Source: Candidatus Thorarchaeota archaeon (GTDB lineage Archaea; Asgardarchaeota; Thorarchaeia; Thorarchaeales; Thorarchaeaceae). From it: a stretch of 41,334 nucleotides of DNA. Below the pieces are notes generated by a model, which had not been told where the DNA came from, did no database searches, and saw nothing but the letters and a program-made list of their open reading frames with translations. Location of the stretch: positions 1 to 41,334 of the forward strand of contig JACAEL010000067.1 in NCBI GenBank assembly GCA_013388835.1, in the 5' to 3' direction. Below are positions 15,595 through 23,532 of this stretch, in pieces. The translations under genes were made by a program, and so were the position numbers. The number at the start of each line of letters is the position of its first letter. Position 1 is the stretch's first letter.

Positions 15595-16689
15595 CTATGG
15601 TGGAAGGCCACCAAGACTGATTATGAGCGCCTTCCAGTAAGCGATGATCTCGCGTAGCTCTGTGCTGATATACTGGGTGCTGTATCTGAAGCTGGTCAGG
15701 CTCACCCCATCATTGGTAAGGTTGTACTTGAGGTGTTGTCCAGCGGGATAGTTGTCCCACGCCGTAGCGTTGAGAATGGTGGCTATGGCGTAGTCTGTGT
15801 GCGGCACCACGCTGGTCGCAATCAGGCTTATGCCGATATCAAGATGGTAGTCTGGCAGGCCAAGATAGTCTTGGTTGCCCTCAGCACCTATGACGAGCGG
15901 CAAGCGTCGGTTGGAGGCTGGTACTCCTGCGTTCCAGGTCGCATTGACAGCGAGTGCGGCCTGTGCCACTCCCATGATGCTTGCTCTGACGGGAGCGAAG
16001 ATCACGGAGGCATTTCGTACAGAGAACATGAACTGAGTCTGTGTTCGCGCTGCTTCAGTGTCGTTGTAGCTGTTAAGGTATATGTCGTTTGGAAGAAGAC
16101 TGACTCCGAGGGCGTAGGTCTCGTTTGCGGCACTGACTCCAGCCTTGAATCCAGCGACCATCTTAGTGACCTCTGTGTCGTCTTCGAATGAACCGATAAT
16201 CCCTATCTTCTTGCTGTAATTGGGGGCAGCTGCTAGATGTGCAGCCAACACACCCGCCAGAAAGGCAGCCTGCTCGGTGCTGAAGTCTGCTGAAACAACA
16301 TTTGCCCCTGAGACCTCTGCGCCTATGATTGCGAACCTCTGGTCCGGGAACTGTGGGGCTACTGTAGTGAGCGCGGACTTGAGTCCGTGGCCAACAACGA
16401 CTATGATGTCATAGTACCCACCAGTACCTGCAAGTTCTTGGAGCTTGCTGACAGCATTCGTTTCGCTGACAACATACCAGTAGTACGAGAAGGATACAGT
16501 ATCACTAAGATTCTCTAGGCCTAGCTCCATCTGGTCCATTAGGCTCAGGTCTCCTCGGCCCGGTTCCAACATCACAATCGCAACTCTCGAGGGCTCGTAT
16601 GGATTGGTGACGAAGAGGTATCCTCCGACAGCTCCGAAGACCAAAGTCACAACAATGAATGATGTAATGAGGCTGGATGTAGAGCTCAA
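15595..16689 (-). CDS. Bmp/Med-family substrate-binding protein, membrane-anchored
   Basis: A 364-residue extracytoplasmic binding protein of the Bmp (PnrA-like, nucleoside-binding) family. After a hydrophobic N-terminal signal/anchor (about 7-30) come the family landmarks: YYDIIVVVGHGLKSAL, FPDQRFAIIGAEV, FSTEQAAFLAGVLAAHLA, KIGIIGSFEDD, GFKAGVSAAN and a late HLDIGISLIATSVVPHTDYAI block. Members deliver nucleosides or autoinducer-like ligands to ABC importers or act as sensors; no importer genes are adjacent. The open frame continues to 16773, but TTG 16689 is chosen because GGAGG lies seven bases upstream and a strong TATTTAAA box at 16735-16742 would start transcription near 16712. Confidence 0.85.
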   Translation of the reverse strand: MSSTSSLITSFIVVTLVFGAVGGYLFVTNPYEPSRVAIVMLEPGRGDLSLMDQMELGLENLSDTVSFSYYWYVVSETNAVSKLQELAGTGGYYDIIVVVGHGLKSALTTVAPQFPDQRFAIIGAEVSGANVVSADFSTEQAAFLAGVLAAHLAAAPNYSKKIGIIGSFEDDTEVTKMVAGFKAGVSAANETYALGVSLLPNDIYLNSYNDTEAARTQTQFMFSVRNASVIFAPVRASIMGVAQAALAVNATWNAGVPASNRRLPLVIGAEGNQDYLGLPDYHLDIGISLIATSVVPHTDYAIATILNATAWDNYPAGQHLKYNLTNDGVSLTSFRYSTQYISTELREIIAYWKALIISLGGLPP

Positions 16690-16734
16690 GATGCTTCCTC
16701 CAGTGTGAATGGTTGGGGTTCGGCCGGTGGTTGA

Positions 16735-16742
16735 TTTAAATA
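16735..16742 (-). promoter_or_regulatory. strong TATA box for the Bmp gene
   Basis: TATTTAAA on the minus strand, the best archaeal TATA match in the window, 46-53 bases before the TTG start at 16689 and directly before the GGAGG ribosome-binding site. It rules out the longer frame starting at 16773. Confidence 0.7.
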
Positions 16743-16883
16743 TGTTGTTTCTTGTCACGAGGACAATGTGCAAGGCCTGTTTCCTTGCGGCATGCTCGTG
16801 ACATGATGGCTCCCCGCTTCAGCCAGACATATAAGTGCCTGACGACGAACATGTAGACGGACTGTCACGGAGGTACAAGTGCT

Positions 16884-17597
16884 GTGTCAAGCGAAGTGCT
16901 AAGCAGGGTCGCAGAGCTGTTAGAGGAGGCACTCAACTCAGACGAGAGTATGACCAACATCGTGCTCTGCACAAAGGAAGGTGTGGTGGTCACAGCAGTT
17001 TCCAGAGATGAGGAGCTTGATCCCCGTGTGCTGGCCACCGTCAATGCAGCTATTGCGTCTGCAAGTAGTAACACATTCACCCAGGCGCGAGGTGAGCGCG
17101 CGTCGTGCCTTATCCACTCGACCGAGAACAAGACAATCTTCACTGTCTTGCAACCCAACTGCTACATGGTGTTCGTGACCAAGGGGACGTACAACCGTAC
17201 GGATCTTGAGGCACGAGTAGCCCCCATGCAGTCGACTGCCTCGAGGATTGCATTGTTCATGTCATCAAGCACCAGCTTTGGAGCCGAAACGCTCGTGGAG
17301 AACATAGCTCGGCGAATACCGGGAATCTCGAAGGTGCTGCTTCTGACCCATGAGGGACTCCCACTGGGGTCACTCGGTTTTGAGAGTGAGATTGAGATGG
17401 CCGCTCTTGCAAGCTCCATTTTCGGGAATGGAGTCACTCTTTCGGAGCTGACCGAGCATATTCTCATCTTCTCACAGGAGGTGGCCATGCTAATAGCGCG
17501 AGTGGACGAGAAGAGGTTGCTGCTGGCAATCTGCGTGGGGAGAGACAGAATCAATGCAGCCCACCGTATCCTTGATATGATTGAGGCTGGAGCATAA
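16884..17597 (+). CDS. tandem Roadblock/LC7 domain protein
   Basis: A 237-residue protein with two Roadblock-like halves. The first (about 4-120) has VLSRVAELLEEAL, IVLCTKEGVVVTAV and CYMVFVTKG; the second (about 137-235) has ENIARRIPGISKVLLLTHEGLPLGS, split here into helix and strand, then EIEMAALASSIF and LLLAICVGRDRINAAHRIL. The fused arrangement mimics the dimer that single Roadblock proteins make and resembles archaeal scaffold proteins for small GTPases. Start GTG 16884 follows GGAGGT; a TATA-like ACATATAAG (about 16827-16835) is about 50 bases upstream. It is divergent from the Bmp gene and convergent with the regulator gene. Confidence 0.82.
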   Translation: MSSEVLSRVAELLEEALNSDESMTNIVLCTKEGVVVTAVSRDEELDPRVLATVNAAIASASSNTFTQARGERASCLIHSTENKTIFTVLQPNCYMVFVTKGTYNRTDLEARVAPMQSTASRIALFMSSSTSFGAETLVENIARRIPGISKVLLLTHEGLPLGSLGFESEIEMAALASSIFGNGVTLSELTEHILIFSQEVAMLIARVDEKRLLLAICVGRDRINAAHRILDMIEAGA

Positions 17598-17602
17598 TCG
17601 GA

Positions 17603-18298
17603 TTAGTCGCTGGTGTCGGACTTGACCTCCGATGGCGTCTCGCTCTCCTCCATGAATTGAAACTGCCACTCGGTCAGGTTGATGGTTATGAAACAGTCCT
17701 TCCCGCGCTCGGGGCAGTCTATTCTGATTGTCACATGATCAGGAGTTCTTTCTCTTATCTCCGGATTCAGACATCCGCTCTCAAGCTTTTCCATCAAGAA
17801 CATGACGTATGCTTCCGTGATGGAGTTGAGGCTTCCTTGCACCAGTGCAGTACCAAGCTCATCCAGGTAGTGCTTCTTTGTTCGACCTTCTCTGACCACT
17901 CGAATGAGGCCTGTCTGTTCCATTCTTGCAACATGCCATCTGATTGTGTCATGATGAACACTCAGCGCTTCTGCCAACTGCTCCTGATAACAGCCGGGAT
18001 TGTTCACAATGAATGCAAAGACTCTCTGGGCGGTCTCAGTCCGTAGCGTGGAGTACGCCATCTCGGCCTCCCGTGTCCGGAGCATCTTCGGGTAGTAGAG
18101 CCTCTTGCCTGCGAACTTTATTGACTTGACGAGTCCTTCTCGCTCCAGGATTCTCAGGTGCCATGTCAGTGTACCGATGGGTGACTCTAGCATATCTACA
18201 AGTTCGAGTAGATATGTGCCCGGGTTCTCACATAGTATTGTATAGAGGTCCCTCCTGAATGGGTGCAGCAACAATGTCAAGCGTTTCTGCCGTCCCAT
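17603..18298 (-). CDS. double winged-helix (ArsR/MarR-like) transcription regulator
   Basis: A 231-residue DNA-binding protein with two winged helix-turn-helix domains. Domain 1 (about 14-70) has the recognition helix GTLTWHLRILEREGLV; domain 2 (about 88-146) repeats the pattern with DTIRWHVARMEQTGLI. Both show the ArsR-like WHL/WHV spacing of archaeal regulators. The C-terminal part (about 150-231) has ERGKDCFITINLTEWQFQFM and may sense a ligand or dimerise. ATG 18298 is chosen because GAGGTG lies upstream and the TATA-like box at 18341-18350 precedes it; the longer frame starts at 18331. It is divergent from glmS and may regulate it or itself; no operator is recognised. Confidence 0.82.
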   Translation of the reverse strand: MGRQKRLTLLLHPFRRDLYTILCENPGTYLLELVDMLESPIGTLTWHLRILEREGLVKSIKFAGKRLYYPKMLRTREAEMAYSTLRTETAQRVFAFIVNNPGCYQEQLAEALSVHHDTIRWHVARMEQTGLIRVVREGRTKKHYLDELGTALVQGSLNSITEAYVMFLMEKLESGCLNPEIRERTPDHVTIRIDCPERGKDCFITINLTEWQFQFMEESETPSEVKSDTSD

Positions 18299-18340
18299 CT
18301 CGTACACCTCTTGCCAGAAGCGAAGCATCAACTCGCTAAC

Positions 18341-18350
18341 AGTGATAAAA
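18341..18350 (-). promoter_or_regulatory. TATA-like box for the double winged-helix regulator
   Basis: TTTTATCACT on the minus strand, about 45 bases before ATG 18298. The glmS promoter lies 50 bases further along, so the two divergent promoters are close enough for a shared operator. Confidence 0.5.
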
Positions 18351-18399
18351 GGACTTCGACGGAGTGTTGCTGGTCGTACACTTGACTTCCTACAGAACG

Positions 18400-18409
18400 C
18401 TTTATTATC
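18400..18409 (+). promoter_or_regulatory. TATA-like box for glmS
   Basis: CTTTATTATC about 55 bases before the TTG start, predicting transcription from near 18430 and a leader of about 28 bases that carries GTGAGGGA. Confidence 0.5.
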
Positions 18410-18457
18410 ACTCGCTCCTTTGACGATGACACAGAAACCCGATTGTGAGGGACCAAT

Positions 18458-20290
18458 TTGTGCGGAATCACTGGTGTCGTCGGTCAGAATAGAGATGACA
18501 TTGGCAAGATCCTAGTGACCTGTAGTCGCAAACTCACCTACCGCGGTTATGACTCGGTGGGAGTCGCAGCTGTTAGGAGCGGTAGGGTCGACCTTCGAAA
18601 AGACGTGGGTACAATTGATGAAGTGGACAGGCTACTGGGTCTATCTTCTATGCGAGGTGACCGAGGGATTGCACAGCTGAGGTGGGCCACATACGGCGCG
18701 CCGACGAAGGTAAATGCTCAGCCCCACTTTGGATGTCAGGAGGTCTTCTATGGGGCACACAACGGAAACATCCACAACTATGTGGAATACCGAAGAGAGC
18801 TTGTTGAGAGCGGCCACGTTGTCCGTTCAGAGAATGATGGTGAGCTCTGTGTCCACGCGGTGGACAAGTACTACGAGAAGACCGGTGACATGTTTGAAGC
18901 AGTCCGGTTGTCAACTCGTGACCTCAGGGGTGCATTTGCATTTGCTGTTGGCAGGGCTGATGAGAGAGAGATATACGCAGTCAAGATGGGTTCTTCTCTC
19001 GTTGCAGGGGTCGGGAAAGAGGACACCATTGTGTCAAGCGACTTGCCTTCAATCCTACCATTGACCAACAACGTTGTCTACCTCAAGGATGGAGAGATGG
19101 TAGTGCTCAGTCCTGACAGAGTGAGAGTCTACAGGGTGCAGGACGGCAAGGAGCTGGACCGCAAGCCAGAGGTCAGCATAGTCGACGCACATGCTGCAGA
19201 GAAGGGCGGGTTTCCTCACTTCATGCTCAAGGAGATAAACGAACAGCCCAGGGTCGTGCAGGATGTCATGGGTGTGCTTCAGGGGGCAAAGTGCGATGAA
19301 TGGCTCCGTCTAATGGATGAGGCGTCGAATCTCTTCATTGTTGCCTGCGGGTCTTCGTACAATGCGGGAGTGGTGGGGACCTACTACTTCGGCAATCTTG
19401 CAGGACTTGCTGTTGTCCCTGTCATCGGAGGCCAGTTCGAGCCGATGTATGGCAAGGCCATGAGAGATGACTCACTGTGTATCCTTGTGTCACAGAGTGG
19501 CGAGACGAAAGACATTATCAATGTACTCAATCTGGTACGGAACACGGGTCGTGGAAAGACTCTGGGAATCGTGAACGTCATTGGCAGTACTCTGATGTTC
19601 AACGCTGATGCCTATGTACCAATGGCGTGCGGCTATGAGGTGAGTGTGCCGGCTACAAAGACATACTTCTCGCAGTCAGTGATCTTCGCATATCTTGCTG
19701 CTCGACTGGGTGAGCGCAACGGTCATCTCGACTCCCAAGAGGCACGGTCATTCATACGTCTCCTGGAAAACGACCTTCCAAAGCTCGCCCAAGACACCAT
19801 CGACCGTACAGGCATTCTCGCGAAGAATCTGGCTCGCACGCTAGTGGATGTCAAGGACCTGTACTGTCTGGGCTATGGCTTCACCGATGGTGTTGCGCGT
19901 GAGGGGGCCTTGAAGATCAAGGAGATCTGTTACAACCATTGCGAAGGCATGTACTCGTCTGAGTTCAAGCATGGGCCGCTGAGCATTGTCACCGAGAACT
20001 ATCCGGTGATATTCGTGACAACCCCAGATGACAGCTGGATGGTCATCAACCACATAAACGAAGTGCGTGCAAGGCTTGGGCGGACAATCATTGTCGGTGA
20101 GAATCAGGAAACGTTGACTCCGTACGTAGCATCCAAGGAGGACTATCTCACGGTGCCAAAGTCACACCCACTTCTCAATCCTCTGCTGGATGTGATTCCT
20201 CTGCAGATGCTGAGCTACTTCCTCTCGGTTGACCTCGGGATAAACCCGGACCTTCCAAGAAACCTGTCCAAGACACTGACTGTGGACTAG
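18458..20290 (+). CDS. glmS: glutamine--fructose-6-phosphate aminotransferase (isomerizing)
   Basis: Makes glucosamine 6-phosphate from fructose 6-phosphate and glutamine, the entry to UDP-GlcNAc and surface glycans. The N-terminal glutaminase domain (1 to about 220) begins with CGITGVVG; Cys2 becomes the catalytic N-terminal nucleophile after Met removal. RWATYGAPTKVNAQPH, AHNGNIHNYVEYR and SENDGEL are the glutamine-site blocks. Two SIS sugar-isomerase domains follow (about 285-420 and 455-600), with CGSSYNAG, SQSGETKD and EFKHGPLS, and the chain ends PRNLSKTLTVD with K605 at the ring-opening lysine position. The start is TTG 18458. Length 610 is standard. The stop overlaps the stop of the next, opposite-strand gene within CTAG. 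Confidence 0.96.
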   Translation: MCGITGVVGQNRDDIGKILVTCSRKLTYRGYDSVGVAAVRSGRVDLRKDVGTIDEVDRLLGLSSMRGDRGIAQLRWATYGAPTKVNAQPHFGCQEVFYGAHNGNIHNYVEYRRELVESGHVVRSENDGELCVHAVDKYYEKTGDMFEAVRLSTRDLRGAFAFAVGRADEREIYAVKMGSSLVAGVGKEDTIVSSDLPSILPLTNNVVYLKDGEMVVLSPDRVRVYRVQDGKELDRKPEVSIVDAHAAEKGGFPHFMLKEINEQPRVVQDVMGVLQGAKCDEWLRLMDEASNLFIVACGSSYNAGVVGTYYFGNLAGLAVVPVIGGQFEPMYGKAMRDDSLCILVSQSGETKDIINVLNLVRNTGRGKTLGIVNVIGSTLMFNADAYVPMACGYEVSVPATKTYFSQSVIFAYLAARLGERNGHLDSQEARSFIRLLENDLPKLAQDTIDRTGILAKNLARTLVDVKDLYCLGYGFTDGVAREGALKIKEICYNHCEGMYSSEFKHGPLSIVTENYPVIFVTTPDDSWMVINHINEVRARLGRTIIVGENQETLTPYVASKEDYLTVPKSHPLLNPLLDVIPLQMLSYFLSVDLGINPDLPRNLSKTLTVD

Positions 20291-20679
20291 TCTCGGTCTT
20301 GGCTCTCCCCAATCCTTATGGCCCGCATTGCAGCGGACGTGACGTTCCCGGCGTCGAAGCCATCTCTGATTCCCCTGACCTCCTCGTCACTCACCCTGAA
20401 GATGCCGACGAGTCCTGTCTGGTCTGCGAGAGCCCACTGTCCAAACACACTGACTCCGTCATCCAAGTCACACTCGATGAGACCGATGTTACCGTTTCCT
20501 GACCACCAGCTGAGACACCTCCTAACATTCCCGAATTCCCTCATCAGCTCGTTCCACAACTTCTCCAGCGCTGTGGGTCCGTGACTGTTCCGGAATGTGA
20601 TGAGCACATTACCAGATCCGTTTCGAATCTCCTCTCCAATTCTCTCGGTGTCTTGGGGTGGGAACAGAGCCATAACCAT
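20287..20679 (-). CDS. hypothetical protein
   Basis: A 130-residue protein that I do not recognise. It has a beta-rich centre with NVLITFRN, CLSWWSGNGNIGLIECDLDDG and FGQWALADQTGLVGIFRVSDEE, a mix of helices at the N-terminus (GPTALEKLWNELMREFGN) and a helical C-terminus (AAMRAIRIG), and no signal peptide or membrane segment. ATG 20679 or the in-frame ATG 20673 could start it; a TATA-like CTTTTAAC (about 20698-20705, minus strand) lies about 25 bases upstream, suggesting leaderless translation. The coding overlap with the glmS stop and the promoter position support a real gene. Confidence 0.6.
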   Translation of the reverse strand: MVMALFPPQDTERIGEEIRNGSGNVLITFRNSHGPTALEKLWNELMREFGNVRRCLSWWSGNGNIGLIECDLDDGVSVFGQWALADQTGLVGIFRVSDEEVRGIRDGFDAGNVTSAAMRAIRIGESQDRD

Positions 20680-20761
20680 TCGTCATAATGCGGTATGTTA
20701 AAAGTGACTCGTTATGGATACTAGGTGCGTACTCAACTGAACCTGGAGATGATTTGGTTCG

Positions 20762-21661
20762 GTGTGTCCTGCACGTCATACAGTGGGACTATTCTCCTCT
20801 GACCCGTGGTCCCCCAGAGTCTTGGAATTGGGTCAGTCCTTCTCAAGCCTAGGTGCAAAGCCGTTTGCTGTGCTACCTTGGAAGGTGCTGAGGTCTGTTG
20901 GAAACCATGACTGCAAGGCAACTATGGGTGATGTTGATCTCACGTTGCTCGACCTATTAGTCGTGCTTGACTTGGGCGGATTCGAGCTGGGGCCGTTTCT
21001 CAACCGAATTGGACTGCTGTCCTCGCTTGAAGAGGTGGGAGTTCGCGTGGTCAATCGTGTCGCCTCCATCATGAGGATGCGTGACAAGGCGGAGTGCCTT
21101 CGACGCCTTGTCTCTGCAGGACTGCCGGTACCAACCACGGTCATCACCGAGTCCATTGAGGATGCTGCTCGTTTCGCAAGAACGCACGTCCCCTGTGTCC
21201 TCAAGCCTCTGTCCGGTTTTGGTGGGACTGGCGTCCAGCTGATAGAACGGCAGTTTGACATTGACAACATCTACGACTTCCTGAAGTATCACAGTCAGGT
21301 GTTTGGAAGAGGCGCATACTTGTTGCAAGAGTACGTTTCGAACAGTGGGTTTGACATCCGGGTGCTCGTGTGTGGAGGTGAAGTCATCGGCTCAATGCAG
21401 AGAGTGGGTCAGGGAGGTCTGGTGACGAATATTCACTCAGGCGGGGTTCCACGCAGAAACACGATTGATGTCGATGAGCTCGCATTAGAGGCAGCAGCAT
21501 CCGTAGGCGGTGACCTCGTGGGTGTTGACATCATTCCTGACCAAGAAGGCAAGCTCTGGTTGTTAGAGGCAAACGCCACACCCGGATGGGCGGGTCTCCA
21601 GACAGTGTGTGAACACAGTCTATCCGATGCAATTGCGAGGAAGCTGCTGTCGGTCTCTTGA
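20762..21661 (+). CDS. RimK-like ATP-grasp ligase
   Basis: An ATP-dependent carboxylate-amine ligase of the RimK/MptN/LysX type, which adds glutamate or another amino acid to an acceptor. After an N-terminal Rossmann-like domain (about 1-100) come VNRVASIMRMRDKAECLRRL, LPVPTTVI, the ATP-grasp core VPCVLKPLSGFGGTGV (K148), LLQEYV (E190), FDIRVLVCGGEVIGSMQR and the metal-site strand VGVDI...LWLLEANATPGW (D255, E269, N271). All ATP and magnesium ligands appear present. The GTG at 20762 gives 299 residues, a normal length. Acceptor is unknown: a cofactor tail, ribosomal protein or amino-group carrier are all possible. Confidence 0.87.
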   Translation: MCPARHTVGLFSSDPWSPRVLELGQSFSSLGAKPFAVLPWKVLRSVGNHDCKATMGDVDLTLLDLLVVLDLGGFELGPFLNRIGLLSSLEEVGVRVVNRVASIMRMRDKAECLRRLVSAGLPVPTTVITESIEDAARFARTHVPCVLKPLSGFGGTGVQLIERQFDIDNIYDFLKYHSQVFGRGAYLLQEYVSNSGFDIRVLVCGGEVIGSMQRVGQGGLVTNIHSGGVPRRNTIDVDELALEAAASVGGDLVGVDIIPDQEGKLWLLEANATPGWAGLQTVCEHSLSDAIARKLLSVS

Positions 21662-21672
21662 GTTTCTAGCGT

Positions 21673-23481
21673 TCAGCTGCGTGTCGTGCCGAGGCTCTTG
21701 GCACTCGTGACCTCTGCGCCGTACCGTCCCAGAGCCCTTGCAGCGTATGGTAGTCCAAACAGGTCTGCACACAGCGCGACTGCTCTGTCTACAAGAGCGA
21801 AGGCGACGCCCATTTCGATACTGCCTCCCAGAATCAGGAACACGACTGCAAACCCTCCTTCGACGACCCCAAGTCCGGATATTGAAACAGGGATAAACGA
21901 GACTGCACTGAGAGCGGGAAATAGAAAGAGGTACCACTCAAGGGGCAGGTCGATTCCGAGAGCGTATCCTACAACCATCCATCGCAGTGCCGTGAGAAGC
22001 CACCCCAACAGAGTGAAGAGGAATACTCCCAGTGCTCGCCGTGGGGTGTAGTCTATGGAACCAACGTAGTTCACATATCTGTGGTAGAGGCGCGACACGA
22101 ATCCAATCCTGTCAATGACGCGCACCAGTGACGGCGGCACCTTGTTGAATGCAAGCACGAAGAACGCTGCAGCCAGTGCAGCGACGAGTGCAAGAGAGAG
22201 CAGCCCGTAAAGGTACAGGTCACGGGACACTCCAAGAGTGTAGAACACAGTAAGCATCGCTGCCGCGAGCAGTCCCGCGCGAAGCAGGAACTCGAACATC
22301 TGCCCGAAGAAGATGGCATTTAGGACCTTCCCTCTCTTAAGGTCCGGAATAATGTCGGTCACAACTACAGGCGTGACAAAGTAACCGCTACGGCCCGGGG
22401 TCACATCTGCGAGGAGCATACCCGCCAGGTTCGCTTTGAACACACTGCCAAAGCGGTCGCGCTTGTCACAAAGGACTGCAATCTTACCTGCATTACCGAC
22501 AGTTGCAGTAAGGTGAACGATGCCGGCGAGAACAAGATAGAGTACTGAAACTCCCGAAATCACTGCCCATAACTCCGCAGGTCTGGAGTACCAGATAACA
22601 ACAGCCAGCAGCGCTATGCCGACGAGTAGTCTGATTCCATTTGCCGTGCTAAGATGCCATCTGGGTTGAAGGTCCGAGTCATCAGTCTCCCGTGCGTCTA
22701 GGGTTGGATCTGCAGGTCGGGGGCCAATTCTTCCAGTGGTGGTCAGCATCCTGATGTAGGTCCGAATCGTCCTGAGGACCTTCATCTTGCTCTGTCCTCT
22801 CTTCTTTCCGTAGTCAAGGTCGATGGGACTCTCTTTGACTCGAGCACCTGAGCTCTGGAGGTGGACCAGTATCTCCACTGTTGCTGTGAACTCCGTAGTC
22901 GTGATGAATGAGTGTTGATACTTGTCCAGGGCTCTCTTGAGGGCGTCGACGCGTATGCATCTGAATCCGGACGTGTTGTCTAGGACCTTGCTTCCCTTGA
23001 GCCGTAGTAGGGTGTTAATCCCTCGACTCAGCACCCGTCTTGACAGTGCAAGATTGTGCTGTCCTCCTCCTCTGACATACCGCGACGTCACCACCACATC
23101 GTATCCTCGTTCAATCTCGCGGACCATCGCAGGCACAAGTGCCGGATCGTGAGTCAGGTCAGAGTCCATAGTGACAACTACCGCGTCAGGTTCTGCATGA
23201 GCAACAATGTATCTGATACCTGTGTTCAATGCAGCTCCTAATCCACCGTTCCTCCTGTGGGTCAGAATCGTGATTGGCATCCTCATCGCGTACTGACGGG
23301 CAATGTCACCTGTCCTGTCTTTTGACCCATCGTTGACGAGCACCACTCTATAGTTGGTCACAGCTGCATCTATGGCTTCGAACAGGTCCGGCAGGTTCTG
23401 CTCCTCGTTGTACGCCGGGAGCAGGAAGTAGATTGTGCTCATCGACTCGTCATATCCCCATATTCCGTAACGTGGTGTCAC
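21673..23481 (-). CDS. GT2 glycosyltransferase fused to an AglD/LPG-synthase-like membrane domain
   Basis: Two-part protein. Residues about 15-250 form a DPM1-like GT2 domain: LPAYNEE, VNDGSKDRTGDIA, the DSD metal motif (106-108), TSRYVRGGG and DYGKKRGQSKMKVLRTI. Residues about 280-600 form an eight-helix LPG_synthase_TM (UPF0104) domain like that of haloarchaeal AglD. This architecture adds a sugar to, or flips, a polyprenyl phosphate and fits an N-glycosylation or lipid-linked sugar role. The GTG at 23481 is kept as start because a good TATA box (AGTATAAAAC, 23511-23520) predicts transcription from near 23490; ATG 23442, 13 codons later, starts right at the GT2 domain and is equally possible. 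It follows the GT39 gene by 51 bases but has its own promoter. Confidence 0.85.
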   Translation of the reverse strand: MTPRYGIWGYDESMSTIYFLLPAYNEEQNLPDLFEAIDAAVTNYRVVLVNDGSKDRTGDIARQYAMRMPITILTHRRNGGLGAALNTGIRYIVAHAEPDAVVVTMDSDLTHDPALVPAMVREIERGYDVVVTSRYVRGGGQHNLALSRRVLSRGINTLLRLKGSKVLDNTSGFRCIRVDALKRALDKYQHSFITTTEFTATVEILVHLQSSGARVKESPIDLDYGKKRGQSKMKVLRTIRTYIRMLTTTGRIGPRPADPTLDARETDDSDLQPRWHLSTANGIRLLVGIALLAVVIWYSRPAELWAVISGVSVLYLVLAGIVHLTATVGNAGKIAVLCDKRDRFGSVFKANLAGMLLADVTPGRSGYFVTPVVVTDIIPDLKRGKVLNAIFFGQMFEFLLRAGLLAAAMLTVFYTLGVSRDLYLYGLLSLALVAALAAAFFVLAFNKVPPSLVRVIDRIGFVSRLYHRYVNYVGSIDYTPRRALGVFLFTLLGWLLTALRWMVVGYALGIDLPLEWYLFLFPALSAVSFIPVSISGLGVVEGGFAVVFLILGGSIEMGVAFALVDRAVALCADLFGLPYAARALGRYGAEVTSAKSLGTTRS

Positions 23482-23510
23482 TCTGATGTCATGCGGATGG
23501 TCGTGCCGCC

Positions 23511-23520
23511 GTTTTATACT
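23511..23520 (-). promoter_or_regulatory. TATA box for the GT2-flippase gene
   Basis: AGTATAAAAC on the minus strand, between the stop of the GT39 gene (23533) and the GT2 start (23481). It indicates separate transcription of the two glycosyltransferase genes even though they are adjacent and codirectional. Confidence 0.6.
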
Positions 23521-23532
23521 TGCCCCAAGCCT

